From Rhodanobacteraceae bacterium (lineage in GTDB: Bacteria > Pseudomonadota > Gammaproteobacteria > Xanthomonadales > Rhodanobacteraceae), in the NCBI GenBank assembly GCA_030167125.1, contig CP126531.1, positions 3,140,578 through 3,204,577 of the forward strand: a stretch of 64,000 bases of DNA, given 5' to 3'. Every line of letters begins with the position of its first letter. Within the stretch, counting starts at the first letter, position 1. Below the pieces are notes generated by a model, which saw only the letters and a program-made list of their open reading frames with translations, ran no database searches and was not told the DNA's origin. Both the position numbers and the translations under genes were made by a program. This document shows, one piece after another, positions 45,701-53,431 of the stretch.

Positions 45701-48532
45701 CGCCACCCACATCAGGCGCAGGTAACCGGCGAGGCTGTTGGCCGCGCCGCGCGCGGCGTCGGTCATCGGCGTCCATTCGAGCAGGTGCTTGCGCGTGAAC
45801 AGCAGGCGCCCGGCGCTGCGGCCGATGGCGTCGATGTTCAGCAGGGTTTCGAACGGCAGCGTCGCGATCGCGAACAGCTCGCGCAGCAGCACGTCGCGGA
45901 TGCCGCGCCAGGTGTTGCGCCAACGCCGCGGCGGCACGCGCGACCAGGCGTTGCGCACCACCTGCACCAGCGCGGTGAGGAAGGTGGGACCGAGCAGGAA
46001 CGCGACCAGCACCAGCGTCCAGTACACCGGCACGTCGGTGAGGATCCAGCTGCGCAGCAGCAGCACCAGCATCGCCAGCGGCACCAGCCCGCGCCGCAGG
46101 TTGTCGAGGATCTTCCAGCGATGGTGCGCCTTCAGCGTGTTGCGCAGGCCGCGCCGGCGCGGCCCCGGCACGATCGGCAGCAGCCATTGCACGATCTGCC
46201 AGTCGCCGCGCGTCCAGCGGTGGCGGCGGCGCACGTCCACCGAATAGCGGTTCGGCTGGTGCTCGATCAGTTCGATGTCGCTGACCAGCCCGCAACGCGC
46301 GTAGGAACCTTCCAGCAGGTCGTGCGACAGGATCAGATCGTTGGGAAAACGCGTGCCCACCGAGCGGCTGAAGGCGTCCACTTCGTAGATGCCCTTGCCG
46401 ACGAACGAGGCTTCGCCGAACAAGTCCTGGTACACGTCCGAAACGGCGCGCGTGTACGGATCGAGTCCGGTGGCATCGCTGTACAGGCGCGCGAAGCGGC
46501 TGGGACGCGCGCTTTCGTACGTCACCGAAATGCGCGGCTGCAGCAGGCCGTAGCCCGCGATCACGCGGCGCGAGCCCTTGCTGAACCACGGACGGTTCAG
46601 CGGGTGCGCCATGGTCTCGACCAGTTTGCGCGCCGCCTCCGGCGGCAATTGCGTGTCGGCGTCCAGCGTGATCACGTAGCGCGTGCCCTGCAACGCCTCG
46701 ACGTCGCCCACCACCACGCTGAAGGCGCGCTCGGGACGCGTGCCGCGCAGCACGCGATTCAGATCGCCGAGCTTGCCGCGCTTGCGTTCGAAACCCATCC
46801 ACACCGACTGGCGCGGATTCCATTCGCGCGGCCGATGGAACAGGTGGAAGCGCGTGCTCCCGGGCAGCGGATGCCGCGCGTTGAGCCGGTCGATGCCGGC
46901 GGTGGCAGCCTGCAGCAGCGCCGAGTCGCCGGGCATGTCGCGTTCGGGCGCATCCGGGAAATCGGTGAGCAGCGCGTAATGCAGGTTGCGGTCGCGGTTG
47001 CCGAGGTAACGGATTTCCAGCGCGTCGAGCTGGTCCGCCAAGCCCTGCGTGCTGCCCAGCAGCCACGGCACCACCACCAGCGTGCGGCAATCGTCGGGAA
47101 TGCCGCCGGAAAACGACATGCGCGGCAGCAGGCGCGCGGGCACCAGCATGCCCAGCAGCCAGTTCACCAGCGCAACCGCGGGCTGGCTGGCGGCGACGAA
47201 CACCGCGATCAGCAGCACGAAATCGATCGCCAGCGGCATCAACGTGAAGTACCAGTGCCGCCCGCCCGCGACCACCGCGGTCACCAGCACGCTGACCAGC
47301 AGGATGCTGCCGAGGTAACTGGTCGAAGGCCAGCGCCGCAGCCGCTCCGCGATGCGGTATTCGGTCGAGGTGCGCGCGCCGAGCGCGTGCGCGAAGGTCT
47401 TGAGTCCCTCGCCGATCAGGAAATAGCCGACGTGGCGGCGGCGCGGATCGGTGCCGGGCGCGCAATCGAGCCGCGCCAGTTCCAGCGCACGCTGCGCGAC
47501 ATCCACCTCGCTGCGGCCGCTGCGCCTGGCGAGCGTTTCCACCGCGTGCCGGTAACGGCCGCGGGTGGCGAAATCCATGCCGGCATACGCCTCGGCCGGA
47601 TCCTGGCCGAGGATGCGGTCGACCTTGCCGACGCGTTCCAGCAGTTCCGACCAGTTGTAGTCGCGCGTGCGGCGCAGGCTGTTGATGCGGTTGGCGATGG
47701 AAACCTGGTCGGCGGCCTGCGCGCGCGATTCCTCGTCGATCACCCTTGATACGCTGGTGCCGCGCTGTTCCAGTTGCTGTTCGGCGAAGGTGAGCGCGAG
47801 TTTCAGCGACGGGTGCTTGCCTTCCAGCAGCCGGTAGAACTCGGCCGCGAACGCGGCCGAGGCGAACACGTCGGTGCGCGCCATCTCGGCGACGCCCAGC
47901 AGCATGTCGTTGGGCGCGCGCGTGGCGACGCCGATCAGCCGTTCGGCCCAGGCTTCCGCATTCGAATACGCCTGCATGCGGCGCGTGATCGCGGCGGCGT
48001 CGCTGGCCAGGCCCTCGATCAGCGCCACGCGCACCAGCACCGGCAGCGTCCACAGCTCGATCAGGTCGAAGCTCGCATGCGCCTGGTAGTCGTCGAGGTA
48101 ACGTTCGACCGCCTCGGGTTCGACGTTGCCGTCCAGTTGCGCGATGCAGGCGCGCAACGCGCGCAACATGCGCGGCACCACCTGGCCGTCGGGCTGGTTG
48201 CGCGGCAACCGTCTCCACACGCTCGCCGGCAATGCTTCGCGGACTTCGCGGATCTCGTTGCGGATCAGGTAGACGTTGTCGATCAGCCATTCCGCGGCGG
48301 GTTCGACGCGGCGGTTGTCGATCGCGGCGGTGCGCGCCACGGCGTAGGCGTGCTGCAGCGTGCGATCGTGCGCGGCGAGCGCGCGGTCGAGGTCGAAGGC
48401 GGGGGCTTCGCTCAGGCTGTCGTGGCCGCGTGCGAGCACGGCAGGCGGAATCGGCGCCGCCGCGGTGCCGTCAGGCTCCCACGGCATGGCCTGGGTGCGA
48501 TTGCGCGCGGCGATGCGCGCGTTGCGCCTCAT
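39779..48532 (-). CDS. ndvB: Cyclic beta-1,2-glucan synthase (GT84-GH94)
   Basis: A 2,917-residue inner-membrane enzyme, the usual size for NdvB/Cgs. After a soluble N-terminal part come membrane spans (about 410-470), the GT84 domain with ITLDADTQLPPEAA (Asp624, Asp626), FPNDLILSHDLLEGSYARCG and RRHRWTRGDWQ (about 770), and more spans (about 810-860 and 930-980). A glycoamylase-like region follows, with GHFYNWYDTLTLEPLTPRYV and SWSGSMFEYLMPNLL. GH94 phosphorylase-like domains end with GGDWNDGMNRLG, where Asp2574 is the expected acid. Together these start, elongate, size and cyclise beta-1,2-glucan from UDP-glucose. The ATG at 48532 is preferred to a TTG at 48577. An ndvB gene is known in Xanthomonas campestris. 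Confidence 0.93.
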   Translation of the reverse strand: MRRNARIAARNRTQAMPWEPDGTAAAPIPPAVLARGHDSLSEAPAFDLDRALAAHDRTLQHAYAVARTAAIDNRRVEPAAEWLIDNVYLIRNEIREVREALPASVWRRLPRNQPDGQVVPRMLRALRACIAQLDGNVEPEAVERYLDDYQAHASFDLIELWTLPVLVRVALIEGLASDAAAITRRMQAYSNAEAWAERLIGVATRAPNDMLLGVAEMARTDVFASAAFAAEFYRLLEGKHPSLKLALTFAEQQLEQRGTSVSRVIDEESRAQAADQVSIANRINSLRRTRDYNWSELLERVGKVDRILGQDPAEAYAGMDFATRGRYRHAVETLARRSGRSEVDVAQRALELARLDCAPGTDPRRRHVGYFLIGEGLKTFAHALGARTSTEYRIAERLRRWPSTSYLGSILLVSVLVTAVVAGGRHWYFTLMPLAIDFVLLIAVFVAASQPAVALVNWLLGMLVPARLLPRMSFSGGIPDDCRTLVVVPWLLGSTQGLADQLDALEIRYLGNRDRNLHYALLTDFPDAPERDMPGDSALLQAATAGIDRLNARHPLPGSTRFHLFHRPREWNPRQSVWMGFERKRGKLGDLNRVLRGTRPERAFSVVVGDVEALQGTRYVITLDADTQLPPEAARKLVETMAHPLNRPWFSKGSRRVIAGYGLLQPRISVTYESARPSRFARLYSDATGLDPYTRAVSDVYQDLFGEASFVGKGIYEVDAFSRSVGTRFPNDLILSHDLLEGSYARCGLVSDIELIEHQPNRYSVDVRRRHRWTRGDWQIVQWLLPIVPGPRRRGLRNTLKAHHRWKILDNLRRGLVPLAMLVLLLRSWILTDVPVYWTLVLVAFLLGPTFLTALVQVVRNAWSRVPPRRWRNTWRGIRDVLLRELFAIATLPFETLLNIDAIGRSAGRLLFTRKHLLEWTPMTDAARGAANSLAGYLRLMWVAPATAIVVGVVVGMRAPLSLPAALPFLVLWFAAPGIAWSISRTPPRPPLPLDTTQRAFLHGVARRVWHWFETFVNASENWLPPDNCQVFPAEQVAHRTSPTNVGMALLANLTAFDFGYITHGELLRRTAATLDTLRKLQRHRGHFYNWYDTLTLEPLTPRYVSSVDSGNLMACLLVLASALEHIDDEPLVARTLGTGLRDTARLLGAELVNVETRDPHANLALAATLNKLDTLIADAVGNADSLPVLHGLLARIDAEAGRLVALNAENGVTGDFAVWADALAQQADAASEELDELAPWLALGDSGSDDPLVRALLAELEHNPVRARAQLLTAEIVLRLEAPGSEGAPDLCAALRETRATLNRRHDDAQALAAACRERADMDLTFLWDKQREQFAIGYDVERDKRDAARYDLLASEARILSYVAIAQGQVPPSHWFKLGRLLTVAAGRPALVSWSGSMFEYLMPNLLMPAIRGTLLDDTCGAAVARQIRYGAQQQVPWGVSESAYNATDANLTYQYRAFGVPGLGLKRGLGDDLVIAPYASVMALMVEPVAACDNLERLAGMGALTRYGFYEALDFTAGRVSEGQDFALVKSWMAHHHGMSFLALSSLLNRQPMQRRFMREPMFSAYDLLLRERVPETRPRHPATLDVEQPRETRARAHPEIREITRMDSPLPEAHLLSNGNYHVMLTQTGAGYSRWRGLAVTRWRGDATCDCDGTFVYVRDVDSGKAWSATYQPLGDPDGTCRATFSQARAEFHRDDFGIATELLVAVSAEDDIELRRLRLTNRTGRTRILDIISYAEPVLAPPEADAAHPVFSKLFLETESVPELDALLVSRRPRSPDEHHPWLLHQITTRGGIVGEGAYETDREAFLGRLGSPSSPRVLASTMPAEGRTGAVLDPIVSLTRRIRILPGHTAGIDVLTGVAPDRDAAVALARKYRERHLHQRVFQLAWTHEQVTLQQLNMSATEAQRYDHVASTLLYGPPAARNVSDIALPPQSALWKHGISGDLPIVLARIANASQIDLVRHLIQAHGFWQMSGLDADLLIWNEELSGYRQELQEHILYLIESGAEARGGQGRGRMFAWRIEHLPASDRALMLATARCVFSGDEGRLRDQIARLSPIESEALPAARLPRRKAAPGSYALQPLSEEDLRATNGFGGFRNDGGEYSVWLTRERPTPAPWCNVLANASFGSVVSESGGAYTFAENAHEFRLTPWYNDPLRDLSGEALWLRDEDNGEFWSATALPTPSGDPYRACHGFGYSRFEHAHADLCSEVTVCVAQAAPVKLSRIRLLNKGGQIRRISLTSYVEWVLGEHRERAGRHVRTTLDAASGAVFAHNPFHDVFAGRVAFHRLCVPQPDFTCDRRAFIGRNRSLEAPLGMRLERLDGSAGAGLDACSAQRVVVELEPGAEFELVVLLGAADDAAHARGLIRQFGDIDAARAEFERVHDGWRDTLSQLHVRTPDASTNLLVNGWLPYQVMASRLFGRSGYYQSGGAWGFRDQLQDAMALLNVRPDLAREQLLRCARHQFREGDVQHWWHPPTGKGVRTRITDDLLWLPWCTAEYVRVTGDAAVLDEHAPFIEGRALAADEESVYEDVRISGETASLYEHCLRAIRRGCSFGAHGLPLMGGGDWNDGMNRLGIHGRGESVWLGMFLADVLARFAPLAARRGDTATAADLSATRHELKTMLQRHAWDGDWHLRAWNDDGMPIGSARSEECRIDSLPQSWSVLAGLGDAARSERALDAVLTHLVDPDAGIVKLFTPPFDKTPLDPGYIKGYVPGVRENGGQYTHAAIWVAMALAEAGRIDDAWRIARMLNPVNHSADAGAARRYRLEPYAVAADVYAANSHAGRGGWSWYTGSAGWMYRMLVESLLGLRREGDRLHIDPRVPDDWERWTVDWRHGRTRYHIEFVRKPGDACVADISVDSRLQPSCTIELVDDGNAHEVLVRFGERMAALPPASNADPEPRDVAPPVPDATP

Positions 48533-48664
48533 CCCGAGACGGCGAATCCATGCTTGCGGGCGGCGATTGCGTGGCAACTCGTACGTTACTCGTCGGGCCG
48601 AATCTTCGATGTTAACGAAACGCTTGTGACCGCGCCGTTCATGGACGGTGACGCAGGGCGGACC

Positions 48665-49579
48665 TCAAGGAAGGTCACGCAGGACCAGCAAGTGGCCATC
48701 CGGATCGCGCAGCAGCGCGATGGTCGCGCCGCCGATGAAGCCGCTGGCGACGATCGCGCGGGCGAAATCACCGTCGGTGAGCGCGTCGAGCAGCACGTCC
48801 ACCTTGCCGGCCTGCCAGACCAGCCGGTCGGCGGCGATGGCGGTGAGTGCGGCCGCTGGATTCGCGCGGCCGCGCGGGCGGTGGTAGCCCAACAGTTCCA
48901 GATGCGGCGTGCGTGCGGCGCCCTGCATTGCGACCACGTCCACTTCGACGTCGGCAAGGTTGTCGAGGCGCTGTTGTTCGACGCCGCGGTTCACGCCACG
49001 CGATGCGACGTGCAGCCCGAGCAGTTCGTAGAACAGCGTGCTGCGTTCGACGTCGGCGACGCAGATCGCGCTGTGGTCGATGCCGAGGGTTGGGTCCTTC
49101 GCGTGCATCGATTGCCAGACCGGATCACCGATGCCATCGGGGAAAGCGATCAACTCCAGCGGATGTCCATCGGGATCGCGGAACTTGAACGCGGTGACCG
49201 AGCCGGCGGACGGCGGCAGCGTTTGCGGGCCGCCTCGCGTCACCGGCGTGGCGCCGTGCCGCAGCACGCGGTCGTAGGCGGCCGTCATGTCGTCGGTGAC
49301 GATCGCGCAATGCTGGAAGCACGCGTCGTTGGATGCGCCGTCGGACGGGTACGGCGCGGCCGCCGGAAATTCGGTCAGCACCAGCGACTGCGCGCCCAGC
49401 GAAAGCCGCGCGCAGCGCGGCGCGCTGTCGCACAGGCCCGGCAGCAACGTCCAGGCCGGCGGTGCGGCGTTGGCATCTTCCACGCGAAAGCCCAGCGCGT
49501 CGCGATAAAACCGCAGCGCACGTTCGAGCTCCGCGGTGTTGCGTTCGATGCGCAGGAGTTTCTGGATGCCGTGGCTCAT
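48665..49579 (-). CDS. Two-domain VOC (glyoxalase/dioxygenase superfamily) protein
   Basis: A 304-residue protein with two vicinal-oxygen-chelate modules. The first (about 8-150) starts LLRIERNTAELERALRFYRD and ends KFRDPDGHPLELIAFP. The second (about 165-300) has DHSAICVADVERSTLFYELL and ends LLRDPDGHLLVLRDLP. His and Glu residues at the expected metal positions are present in the first module; the second lacks the usual terminal Glu (LLVL). The substrate is unknown. The start ATG overlaps the SMP-30 stop as ATGA, so it is translationally coupled to a lactonase and is likely a cytoplasmic partner in sugar or lactone metabolism. Confidence 0.85.
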   Translation of the reverse strand: MSHGIQKLLRIERNTAELERALRFYRDALGFRVEDANAAPPAWTLLPGLCDSAPRCARLSLGAQSLVLTEFPAAAPYPSDGASNDACFQHCAIVTDDMTAAYDRVLRHGATPVTRGGPQTLPPSAGSVTAFKFRDPDGHPLELIAFPDGIGDPVWQSMHAKDPTLGIDHSAICVADVERSTLFYELLGLHVASRGVNRGVEQQRLDNLADVEVDVVAMQGAARTPHLELLGYHRPRGRANPAAALTAIAADRLVWQAGKVDVLLDALTDGDFARAIVASGFIGGATIALLRDPDGHLLVLRDLP

Positions 49580-50481
49580 GGCCGCTGCGCGCCGCGCCGG
49601 TTGACCCAGATCGCGTACAGCGATTGCGACGCGCACAGGAACAGGCGGCTGTAGTGGCGATCGCCGAAGCACAGGTTCGACACCGTGCACGGCAGCTTGA
49701 TGCGGCCGAGCAACGTGCCGTCGGGCGCGATGCAGTGCACGCCATCGCCGACCGCGGCCCACACGTTGCCGTCCTCGTCGCAGCGGATGCCGTCGGCGTG
49801 ACCTGCCGTGGTGGCATGGAAGTCGCGGCCATCGCGCAACGATTTGCCGTCGTCGCCGAGATCGTACACGCGGATGCAGCGTTTCGAATCGGGTTCGAAT
49901 TGCACACCGGTGTCGGTGACGTACAGCAGTTTTTCGTCGGGCGAAAAGCACAGCCCGTTCGGCCCCGCGAGGTCGCCGATCAAGACGTCCAGCGATCGGT
50001 TGCGCGGATCGAAGCGGTACAAATTGGCGGGCAATTCCGAGGCGCGCTTGCCGCCCTCGTAGTCGGTCTGGATGCCGTAGGGCGGATCGGAAAACCAGAT
50101 CGTGCCGTCGGATTTCACCACCACATCATTGGGCGAATTGAGCTGTTTGCCCTGATAACGATCGACCAGCGTGGTGATCGTGCCGTCGAGTTCGGTGCGC
50201 ACGATCGCGCGGCCGCCGTGCAGGCAGCCGACCAGGCGCCCCTCGCGATCGCGCGTGTGGCCGTTGGCGAAGCGCGACGGCTGCCGGAACACCGACACGC
50301 CACCCGATGCGGTCCAGCGCATGATGCGGTCGTTCGGGATGTCGCTGAACAACAGGCACTGCAGATCCGCGAACCACACCGGACCTTCCAGCCAGCGAAA
50401 GCCATCGGCGAGTTTTTCCAGCGGCGCGTTCGGCAGCACCATCGATCGGAAGCGCGGATCGAGGATTTCGTAGTCACTCAT
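49576..50481 (-). CDS. SMP-30/gluconolactonase-family lactonase
   Basis: A 301-residue six-bladed beta-propeller of the SMP-30/gluconolaconase/LRE family. Motifs include EGPVWFADLQCLLFSDIPND (first metal Glu), NSPNDVVVKSDGTIWFSDPP (Asn and substrate-site residues), AGPNGLCFSPDEKLLYVTDT and GHADGIRCDEDGNVWAAVGD (metal Asp). It would hydrolyse a sugar lactone to the acid with a divalent metal. The ATG at 50481 (MSDYEILDPRFRS) is preferred to a longer in-frame start at 50586 that adds unlike residues. No signal peptide is seen. Its 3' end overlaps the VOC gene. It pairs naturally with the GMC dehydrogenase upstream, which would make the lactone. Confidence 0.9.
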   Translation of the reverse strand: MSDYEILDPRFRSMVLPNAPLEKLADGFRWLEGPVWFADLQCLLFSDIPNDRIMRWTASGGVSVFRQPSRFANGHTRDREGRLVGCLHGGRAIVRTELDGTITTLVDRYQGKQLNSPNDVVVKSDGTIWFSDPPYGIQTDYEGGKRASELPANLYRFDPRNRSLDVLIGDLAGPNGLCFSPDEKLLYVTDTGVQFEPDSKRCIRVYDLGDDGKSLRDGRDFHATTAGHADGIRCDEDGNVWAAVGDGVHCIAPDGTLLGRIKLPCTVSNLCFGDRHYSRLFLCASQSLYAIWVNRRGAQRP

Positions 50482-50613
50482 TTGTTTGGTAAAGGCCTGG
50501 ACGAAGGGGAGAAGCATTGGACGCGGATCAACGCGGGTAAAGGCGGATAAAGCTCTATCCGCTGTTTCCGCTCTTATCCGCGTCAAAGGCTTTGCTGTTG
50601 ACGGTCTGCGACA

Positions 50614-51033
50614 TCAGTTCTCCATCTGCACGATCATCAACACCACGGGTTCGTCGCCGACCGTGCCGGAGCGATGGCCCTTGTGGCCTTGCGCGTCGGC
50701 GACGCAACCCTGGTCGCCGCCGAACGACACTTCGCCCGCGCCCATCTCCACGCGCGTGCCGTCCATCGTCTCTACGAACCAGCGCCCCGACAGCGGCACG
50801 ATCCATTGCGGCGCGGGATTCTCGTGCCAGTCGCCGGTCCAGCCGGCGGGCAGCACGCTGAACATCGCGCGCGCGGGTTTCTGTTCCAGCACGCCGTTCC
50901 ATTGCGGCGCGGCGCCGCCCATGCTCTGGCGCTCGAAGTCGCGCAGCGTGCGGCGTTCCTGGTGGCTGACGCCGCGCGCGTTGGTGCACACGTGCCAGTA
51001 CGTGAACGCGGGTGCGTCAGTGTTCATTGGCAT
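50614..51033 (-). CDS. Cupin-domain protein
   Basis: A 139-residue small cupin. The barrel motif region GDWHENPAPQWIVPLSGRWF and VEMGAGEVSFGGDQGC correspond to the two conserved cupin motifs, with His, Gln and Glu in place of the full His-His-Glu-His metal set. No signal peptide or membrane span is present. Two start codons are possible (51033 and 51027); both overlap the end of the DoxX gene, suggesting coupling. Cupins of this type may be enzymes or sugar-binding sensors, and the role here is unknown. Confidence 0.8.
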   Translation of the reverse strand: MPMNTDAPAFTYWHVCTNARGVSHQERRTLRDFERQSMGGAAPQWNGVLEQKPARAMFSVLPAGWTGDWHENPAPQWIVPLSGRWFVETMDGTRVEMGAGEVSFGGDQGCVADAQGHKGHRSGTVGDEPVVLMIVQMEN

Positions 51034-51529
51034 TCGTCCATTCGGGAACCGCCGAAGGCGGCGCGGTGCCGGCCCTTGTGTACACCGCGGTCGATGACAA
51101 GGGCCGGCGCGCGACCACGCCCGCGGGTGCGAGTTGCGTCGCGAACACGACCAGCAGCAGCCCGCCGACCAGCCCGAAGTTCTTGAGGAAATCCCAGAAG
51201 TGGCTGCGCGCCACGCTGTTGCCGGATTTCCAGAAATCGCTGAACTTCCAGAACGGGTGGTAGAGGATCGCGGTGACCACGCAGAACAGCGCCAGCACGA
51301 ACGCGGCGATCCGGTCGTGCCAGCCGAACACGATGCAGAAGGGTGCGACGGCTTCCACGATGATCGCAGCGATCAGCTGCGGCGGTCCGCTCCATTTCGG
51401 CAGGAATGACGAATCCGCCTGCGCGATTGCGTCCTTCCAGAACACGATCTTGTCGAGTGCACTGAACGGGAACAGCACCACCAGGCACACGCGGATGATG
51501 ATCGGAACGAGGTACAGGTTCAGCCACAT
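51017..51529 (-). CDS. DoxX-family inner-membrane protein
   Basis: A 170-residue protein with about four hydrophobic helices: LYLVPIIIRVCLVVLFPFSA, AAIIVEAVAPFCIVFGW, IAAFVLALFCVVTAILY and LVGGLLLVVFATQLA. The order and the FSALDKIVFW and HPFWKF segments are typical of DoxX proteins, which often accompany oxidoreductases and may help electron transfer to the quinone pool. AGGA lies just upstream of the ATG. It sits between the GMC dehydrogenase and the cupin gene. The C-terminal ~30 residues are low-complexity. Confidence 0.88.
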   Translation of the reverse strand: MWLNLYLVPIIIRVCLVVLFPFSALDKIVFWKDAIAQADSSFLPKWSGPPQLIAAIIVEAVAPFCIVFGWHDRIAAFVLALFCVVTAILYHPFWKFSDFWKSGNSVARSHFWDFLKNFGLVGGLLLVVFATQLAPAGVVARRPLSSTAVYTRAGTAPPSAVPEWTNANEH

Positions 51530-51622
51530 GGCGGCGTCCTCATTTCATTCCGTCGGAAGGGGGTCGCCGCGCAGCGGCGGGGGGATGTCGTGAAAGCGAG
51601 AGGCCATCCCCTCTCGCGCTTC

Positions 51623-51674
51623 GCGCCCGCTCTTCCTCCCCCTTCGCAAGCGAAGGGGGAGGAAGAGCGGGCGC
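51623..51674. repeat. Perfect 24-bp hairpin
   Basis: GCGCCCGCTCTTCCTCCCCC plus TTCG is matched exactly by its reverse complement across a CAAG loop. It sits 16 bp after the GMC gene stop, between GMC and DoxX. There is no T run on either strand, so it is not a standard terminator. Confidence 0.85.
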
Positions 51675-51690
51675 GGCAAGCGGGATATCG

Positions 51691-53254
51691 TCATTGCATG
51701 CGCTCCGCGATCCGGTCGGCCACGCGCAGCGCGTTCGCGACGATGGTGAGTGTCGGATTCACCGCGCCGATCGAGGGGAAGAAGCTCGCGTCGGTGACAT
51801 ACAAATTGTCGAGTTCGTGCGCCTTGCAGTCGAGGTCGAGCACCGAGGTTTTCGGATCGGTGCCGAAGCGCGCGGTGCCGGCTTGGTGCGCGGTGCCGCC
51901 GATCGGGATGTCCTTGCCGAGGTAGCGGGTGCGCCGCAGCGTGTGCGGATGCGCGCCGATCGGCTCCAGCAGCGACTCGAGTTTCGCCTTCAACCGCAGG
52001 TGCGCTTCCATGTTGTTGTCGGTCTGGTCGACCACCACGCGCTCGCCGTCGTAGCGGATGCGGTTTTCCGGGCGCGGCAGGTCTTCGCTGGACAGCCAGA
52101 AATCCAGCGCGTGGCGGGCGATGTATTCGAACGGCTGTTCCGGAAGCCAGGTCAGCCAGTCGGGCAGCGCTTCGCCGCGCAACGTGTCGGCGTGCGACTT
52201 GCCGGTCATCTGGATCAGGCCGAGCGGGAATTCCCAGTCGTCGGCGCCGAAATAGAAATCGCTCACCGCCACGGTCTTCTGGAACACCGTGTCGTTCGGT
52301 TCGCGCGTGATCGCCATCAGCACCGACTGGTTGTGGCGGATGTAGTTGCGGCCGACCTGGTCGGAGCCGTTGGAGAGTCCGTTGGGGATGTCTGTCGTTG
52401 GCCGAGCGCAGCAGCAACAACGCGGACGACAGCGCGCCGCAGGCGACCACCACGATGTCGGCGGAATAGGTTTCCTTCGCGCCATCGCGTTCCACCTGCA
52501 CGGCTGTGATCATTCGACCGGCGGTATCGGTGTCGAGGCGCGCCGCGTACGCGCCGGTCAGCAGCGTCACGTTCGGATGGGCGGCCAGCGTCGGCTCGAT
52601 GCAGATGATTTCCGCATCGGCCTTGCCGTTGGTCGGACACGGATAGCCGTCGAAGGCGCCGCAGCGGATGCATGGACTCGAACGCGCCACCGCGCCGTCC
52701 TTCTCGTCAAGCAGGATGCCGAGCGGCATGTGGAACGGATGCAGCCCTTGGCGCGCGAACGTGTCCGACAGTTGCTGCATCCGCGGCTCGTGTGCGACCG
52801 GCGGAAACGGATACGGCGCGCCGCGGCGCGGTTCGGTCGGGTCTTCGCCGGCCGCGCCGTGCACGTGGAAAAGCTTTTCGGCTTCGTCGTAGTAGGGCGC
52901 GAACACGTCGTACTTCAGTGGCCACTCGGGCGAGATGCCATCGGCGTGGCGGATTTCCTCGAAGTCGCGCTCGCGCAGGCGGAACAGCGCGGCGCCGTAC
53001 ATCTTGGAATTGCCGCCCACGAAATAATGCAGGCCCGGATGGAACGCCTTGCCGGTCTTGTCGTACCAGGTTTCGTCCGCCTGGTACGTGTTGTCGATGA
53101 AGACCGACTTCGCGCTCCAGTTGTCCGGTGAACGCTTCAGCCAATCGCCGCGTTCGAGGATCAGGATCTTCCTGCCAGTCGGCGCCAGCCGTTGCGCCAG
53201 CGCCGCGCCGCCCGGGCCGGAGCCGATCACGATGAGGTCGTAGTGGCCGGGCAT
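51691..53254 (-). pseudogene. GMC-family FAD dehydrogenase, interrupted by a +1 frameshift
   Basis: The N-terminal part reads MPGHYDLIVIGSGPGGAALA (FAD Rossmann motif at 9-20), then GGNSKMYGAALFRLRERDFE and CIRCGAFDGYPCPTNGKADA, and continues to ALLLLRSAND. There the frame breaks. The rest continues in another frame: SNGSDQVGRNYIRHNQSVLM, GGTAHQAGTARFGTDPKTSV (active-site His region) and VTDASFFPSIGAVNPTLTIV. Removing one base from the run of four G at 52384-52387 restores one open frame of about 520 codons. It may be a real mutation or a base-call error. An intact product would oxidise a sugar or alcohol with FAD. Its neighbours (DoxX, cupin, lactonase, divergent cytochrome c) fit sugar oxidation. 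Confidence 0.85.
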
Positions 53255-53336
53255 GCTCCGTCCTTCGGTGCCGCGCAGCGGCGAAGGGCGGGTTGTACCC
53301 TGCGGCGTGTCTAATTCGAGTCAACGCGGGTGCGAG

Positions 53337-53365
53337 TTGGAGCGGCATCATCGGGACGTTATACT
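53337..53365 (+). promoter_or_regulatory. Candidate sigma70 promoter of the cytochrome c gene
   Basis: TTGGAG (53337-53342), a 17-base spacer and TATACT (53360-53365) lie about 66 bp before the cytochrome c start codon. Both boxes are close to consensus and spacing is optimal. Confidence 0.55.
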
Positions 53366-53431
53366 CACGCGGATATGTGGCGTCCGCGGGGATCCTGAGG
53401 ACACCGTTCGCTTTCCAACCGGAGTTCGCCA

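Noticed and set aside
41516..47749. A 2,077-codon open frame on the + strand
   Set aside because: It lies fully antisense to the cyclic-glucan synthase. Its protein is Arg/Ala/His/Gln-rich and low-complexity, with no domain, as expected for a GC-rich antisense shadow.
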